Source of the DNA: Achromobacter sp. UMC71
Lineage (GTDB): Bacteria; Pseudomonadota; Gammaproteobacteria; Burkholderiales; Burkholderiaceae_B
Direction: 5' to 3'
Length of the DNA: 64,000 nucleotides
Assembly (NCBI RefSeq): GCF_014170305.1
Contig: NZ_LZZT01000045.1
Coordinates: forward strand, 1-64,000
This document shows positions 60,923 through 64,000 of the stretch, in pieces (the first letter of the stretch is position 1; every line of letters starts with the position of its first letter). The notes beneath the pieces were generated by a model. That model ran no database searches. It worked only from the letters and a program-made list of their open reading frames with translations, and was not told the DNA's origin. The translations under genes were made by a program, and so were the position numbers.

Positions 60923-61483
60923 TCAGGAGAGGTTTTCGACCAGGACGATCTTGGACACCAGGTCAGCGGTGTTCTTGGCGTCCAGCTTGCGCATGATGCG
61001 CGCGCGGTGGACTTCGACCGTGCGGTACGAGATGTCCAGCCGCACGGCGATTTCCTTACAGCTCAGGCCGTTGGCCACATAGGCCGAGATCTCGCGTTCG
61101 CGGCGCGTCAGGTGCGCCGTGCGCAGGCCGTTTTCGGCGATGCGCTCGAAGCTCCAGATCATCAGCTCGAAGGGGTCTTCGGGCGTGAGCGTGATGCCGC
61201 GCGCGCGTGCCCAGAAAACCTCGCGGCTGCGGTGCTGCATGAAGCGCTCGTCTTCGTAGTAGCAGTTGTTTTCCAGGTGCTTGAGACAACGTTGTCCGAT
61301 CTGGTGAAAGTCGGATTGGGAAGGATAAAGTTGAAGAATCGATTTGCCCACCAATTCCTTGCGCGAGTAACCAAACAGATTCGCGAAGGCGTGATTGCAT
61401 TCCGAGATCTTGCGCGCGCTGCATACGACTTGCGGCGCGGGGGATTCCTTGAAGGCGAGCAATGTCAGGTGAAAGTCACTCAT
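60923..61483 (-). CDS. PAS-LuxR transcriptional regulator
   Basis: This 186-residue regulator has an N-terminal PAS domain (about 8-110; VVCSARKISECNHAFANLFGYSRKELVGKSI) and a C-terminal LuxR helix-turn-helix (123-186; LTRREREISAYVANGL, then ISYRTVEVHRARIMRKL). The PAS signal and whether it binds a ligand are unknown. The start at 61483 has a GGGGAG site; the longer frame from 61654 adds a non-conserved basic tail. It converges with the TRAP operon and is the best local candidate to bind the ACGT-core sites. Confidence 0.88.
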   Translation of the reverse strand: MSDFHLTLLAFKESPAPQVVCSARKISECNHAFANLFGYSRKELVGKSILQLYPSQSDFHQIGQRCLKHLENNCYYEDERFMQHRSREVFWARARGITLTPEDPFELMIWSFERIAENGLRTAHLTRREREISAYVANGLSCKEIAVRLDISYRTVEVHRARIMRKLDAKNTADLVSKIVLVENLS

Positions 61484-61793
61484 ATTGTCTCCCCGGATAG
61501 CGTGCCGGATTTGCCGTTGCGCAGCGGAATCCGCGGCGCTTTTTTTGGCGGCCCGCATCTTGTTGTGCGGGCTTCGAGGAGCCAGTGTATAAGAAGCAAT
61601 AGCCGCCAGGAATGGGCTTTTCCGGTCGATTTGCATCAGAATTTTCGCGTGCATCGGGGGCTCGAAAACCCTACTCTTTCATAACCTTGCGCGGCGGCTT
61701 TCCGCCCCCCTCGAACACTGTTTCAGGTTTCAACTATTCCATGCTCGTTCCGACCCCTTGCGAACCCGCTCCACCCTGGCGCGGCACCCGCCC
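61484..61793. other. Divergent intergenic region before LuxR and PPTase genes
   Basis: This 310-base region contains no convincing gene. It has a T-rich run (GCTTTTTTTGG) and a perfect seven-base hairpin GCCCGCA/TGCGGGC (61551-61557 with 61566-61572). It must hold the promoters for the LuxR-type gene (minus) and the PPTase gene (plus). No ACGT-core array like that at 54.9 kb was seen here. Confidence 0.5.
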
Positions 61794-62456
61794 ATGAGCG
61801 TCGACCAGGCGGCGTTGCCGCAGGCCCCGTTCCTCTTGTCGCCCGCGATCGTCCAGCGCGTGCTGCGCATCACGCCCGGCCTGTCCGCGCCGGGCGGCTT
61901 GCCGCCGCACGCGCGCCGGCAGGCGGAGTTCCAGGCAGGCCGCGAACTGGCCGCCGCGCTGCTGGCCCAAGCAGGCTCGTCCGCCACGCAGGTGGGCGTG
62001 GCGGCGGACCGCGCGCCGCTGTGGCCCGACGGATACATCGGTTCGATCAGCCACAGCCGCGTGCTGGTGGCCGTGGCGGTGGCGCGCCGGCAGCACGTGC
62101 GCGCGCTGGGCATCGACATCGAAGCCATCGCCACCGAGCGCGAAGCCGAGGCGATCGAATCGGTCTGCATGCGGCCCGAGGAACATGACGTCGATACCGG
62201 CGCGCTGACCCGCGCGCAGTTCGTCACCCTGCTCTTTTCCGCCAAGGAAGCGTTCTACAAATGCATGCACCCGCTGACGCGGGTCGAGTTCGACTTCACC
62301 GATGTCGCCGTGACCCGCATCGATCCGTCCCGCCAGCGCCTGGAGATGCGCCTGCTGCGCGCGGCCACGCCGGAATTCGGGCCGGGCCATGTGTTCCATT
62401 GCGGCTATCGCAGCACGCACGGGCATGTCTATACTGCCTTGGAGCTTGCTCAATGA
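61794..62456 (+). CDS. EntD-type 4'-phosphopantetheinyl transferase
   Basis: This 220-residue PPTase adds the phosphopantetheine arm to carrier-protein serines, converting apo PCP/ACP domains to their active form. It has GSISHSR, GIDIE (106-110) and FSAKEAFYK (148-156), with metal-binding acidic residues in the expected places. It resembles EntD/PcpS enzymes of secondary metabolism. Its location near the hybrid NRPS-PKS suggests it modifies S1497 and S3585 there. The start at 61794 lacks a strong ribosome-binding site. Confidence 0.92.
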   Translation: MSVDQAALPQAPFLLSPAIVQRVLRITPGLSAPGGLPPHARRQAEFQAGRELAAALLAQAGSSATQVGVAADRAPLWPDGYIGSISHSRVLVAVAVARRQHVRALGIDIEAIATEREAEAIESVCMRPEEHDVDTGALTRAQFVTLLFSAKEAFYKCMHPLTRVEFDFTDVAVTRIDPSRQRLEMRLLRAATPEFGPGHVFHCGYRSTHGHVYTALELAQ

Positions 62457-62516
62457 AGCCCCCCTTTCTTGCAGCACACCCTTTCACGGTTGTTCCTTGT
62501 AAACAGGAGAGTTCCC

Positions 62517-63698
62517 ATGACTGATCCCATCGTTATCGTCAGTGCCGTGCGCACCCCGCTCGCCGCGTTCCAGGGCGAGTTTTCCACCCTGTCCGCCAAC
62601 GAATTGGGCGCCACCGCCATCAGCGCCGCCATCGAGCGCGCGGGCCTCAAGCCCGACCAGATCGACGCGGTGCTGATGGGCAACGTGCTGCAGGCCGGCC
62701 AGGGCCAGGCGCCCGCGCGGCAGGCGTCCATCAAGGCGGGTATCCCCAGCTCGGTGGGCGCCATCACGGTGTCCAAGGTGTGCGGCTCGGGCATGCAGGC
62801 CGCCATGCTGGCGCACGACGCCATCGTCGCCGACACCCATGGCGTGGTGGTGGCCGGCGGCATGGAATCCATGACCAATGCGCCGTATCTGTTGATGAAG
62901 GCGCGCGGCGGCTACCGCTTCGGCCACGACAAGGTGTACGACCACATGATGCTGGACGGCCTGGAAGACGCGTACCAGGTCGGCCGCGCCATGGGCACGT
63001 TCGGCGAAGACTGCGCCGCCAAGTACGGCTTCACGCGCGAAGAGCAGGACACCTTCGCGGTGGAGTCCGTGTCGCGCGCCCAGGCCGCCGCCAAGGACGG
63101 GACGCTGAAATGGGAAACCGTGCCGGTTGTCATCAAGTCCAAGAAGGGCGATACGGTGATTGACCGCGACGAGCGCCCGCAGAAGCTGAACGTGGAAAAG
63201 ATTCCCACGCTCAAGCCCGCGTTCGCGGCCAACGGCACCATCACCGCGGCGTCCTCGTCGGGCAACGCCGACGGCGCGGCCGCGATGATCCTGATGCGCG
63301 AATCCACCGCCAAGAAGCTGGGTTGCAAGCCGATCGCCAAGATCGTCGGCCACGCCAGCTTTGCGCAAGAGCCGGAATGGTTCACCACGGCCCCCGTGGG
63401 CGCCATCAAGAAGCTGTACGACAAGGTGGGCTGGAAGACGGCCGACGTCGACCTGTTCGAGATCAACGAGGCCTTCGCCGCGGTCACGATGGCGGCCATG
63501 AAGGAACACAACATTCCGCGCGACAAGGTCAACATCCACGGCGGCGCGTGCGCCGTGGGCCACCCCATCGGCGCCTCTGGCGCGCGCATCATGGTGTCGC
63601 TGCTGGGCGCCCTGAAGGCCACCAACGGCAAGCGCGGCGTGGCCACGCTGTGCATCGGCGGCGGCGAAGCCACCGCGGTCGCGCTGGAATTGCTGTAA
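62517..63698 (+). CDS. phaA: Acetyl-CoA acetyltransferase
   Basis: This 393-residue biosynthetic-type thiolase condenses two acetyl-CoA to acetoacetyl-CoA (reversible). It has nucleophile C89 (SKVCGSG), GACAVGHPIGASGA with the catalytic His, and C379 in TLCIGGGEA. Close similarity to PhaA/AtoB is clear; a specific link to polyhydroxybutyrate is not shown because no phaB or phaC lies here. CAGGAGA precedes the ATG. It may be unrelated to the biosynthetic operon. Confidence 0.92.
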   Translation: MTDPIVIVSAVRTPLAAFQGEFSTLSANELGATAISAAIERAGLKPDQIDAVLMGNVLQAGQGQAPARQASIKAGIPSSVGAITVSKVCGSGMQAAMLAHDAIVADTHGVVVAGGMESMTNAPYLLMKARGGYRFGHDKVYDHMMLDGLEDAYQVGRAMGTFGEDCAAKYGFTREEQDTFAVESVSRAQAAAKDGTLKWETVPVVIKSKKGDTVIDRDERPQKLNVEKIPTLKPAFAANGTITAASSSGNADGAAAMILMRESTAKKLGCKPIAKIVGHASFAQEPEWFTTAPVGAIKKLYDKVGWKTADVDLFEINEAFAAVTMAAMKEHNIPRDKVNIHGGACAVGHPIGASGARIMVSLLGALKATNGKRGVATLCIGGGEATAVALELL

Positions 63699-63720
63699 GG
63701 CTCGGGCTTTAAGGCTCGGT

Positions 63721-63781
63721 GGCGTCAACGCCTTGGAATCCAAGGTGTTGACGCGCCGGGGCCGGCAACCGGACCCCGGCG
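63721..63781. terminator. Two tandem hairpins after thiolase gene
   Basis: GGCGTCAACGCCTTGG pairs with CCAAGGTGTTGACGCGCC around AAT (63721-63757), giving a stem of about 14 bp. It is followed at once by CGCCGGGG/CCCCGGCG (about 63753-63781). No T run follows, so these may be termination or mRNA-stability structures or a regulator site in the 262-base gap before the next gene. Confidence 0.5.
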
Positions 63782-63960
63782 ATGATCTCTCAATGTCACA
63801 GAGTTGCACGCAAACGTTTCCGCCGCGCTCCCGGGACCGCGCCCCTTGCGGCCGTATCCGTATCGTGGTCTGCCGACACAGGAAAACACATTGCGAAACT
63901 TGAACCCTCCGGGGTGGATGGTCATGATGAACGGACATTCACCCGGAACACGGAGGTTTC

Positions 63961-64000
63961 ATGCAGCGTTCCAAGACCGCAATCCTATCGGCCGTCCTCG
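63961..64000 (+). CDS. Start of a secreted-protein gene, cut by window end
   Basis: An ATG at 63961 with a CGGAGG ribosome-binding site seven bases upstream opens a frame that reads MQRSKTAILSAVL and continues past the window. The basic start and following hydrophobic residues suggest a signal peptide. The family cannot be told from 13 residues. Confidence 0.6.
   Translation, partial: MQRSKTAILSAVL

Noticed and set aside
1-64000. tRNA, rRNA, insertion sequence or prophage genes
   Set aside because: No cloverleaf-like sequences, transposase or phage structural genes were seen on either strand; short tRNAs could not be excluded without a search tool.

Overview
This is a GC-rich bacterial chromosome segment with dense coding on both strands. 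Gene content and protein style (metQ-metN-metI with a methionine-lyase-type gene, a DUF2242 lipoprotein, a GlxA-type regulator, TauE/SafE permeases, a tandem glycine riboswitch before a dadA-type gene) suggest a Burkholderiales member close to Achromobacter/Bordetella. That placement is inference from gene content; no rRNA or tRNA gene was seen.

The first 37 kb is mostly housekeeping and accessory metabolism. It holds a truncated PAS-GGDEF-EAL enzyme, Hsp15, a GIY-YIG protein, a PPK2 polyphosphate kinase with a perfect FNR/ANR box in its divergent promoter, and a methionine uptake/degradation operon (9974 to 6134, minus strand). A likely foreign, lower-GC gene at 11807-13738 encodes a large protein with a Mrr-like PD-(D/E)XK domain. 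Next come a class C beta-lactamase, a glycine riboswitch with its FAD dehydrogenase, a PhzF protein, a MocR regulator divergent from an unusual ferredoxin-reductase/M24-peptidase fusion, a DyP peroxidase, a ZntB transporter, an autotransporter and several small enzymes, regulators and membrane proteins.

The most notable region is about 37.4-62.5 kb. A minus-strand operon runs from 54581 to 37441. Its first gene encodes one 4047-residue hybrid NRPS-PKS: formyltransferase, condensation remnant, adenylation with an inserted N-methyltransferase, PCP, KS, AT, DH, ER, KR, ACP and terminal reductase. Specificity residues read by eye match a glycine code, and the AT looks malonyl-specific. The simplest predicted product is an N-methyl (and possibly N-formyl) 4-aminobutanal-type molecule. 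The next genes encode an unrecognised protein with an oxygenase-like C-terminus, an alpha/beta hydrolase, a Rieske oxygenase with a Glu bridging residue, a LysE exporter and another alpha/beta hydrolase.

Divergently, the plus strand carries a thiolase-like protein, an acyl-CoA ligase and a three-part TRAP transporter, then a PAS-LuxR regulator (minus), an EntD-type phosphopantetheinyl transferase that could activate the carrier domains, and an acetyl-CoA acetyltransferase. The 466-bp region between the two main transcription units contains a striking set of ACGT-core palindromes, four of them about one helical turn apart. The window ends 40 bases into another secreted-protein gene.
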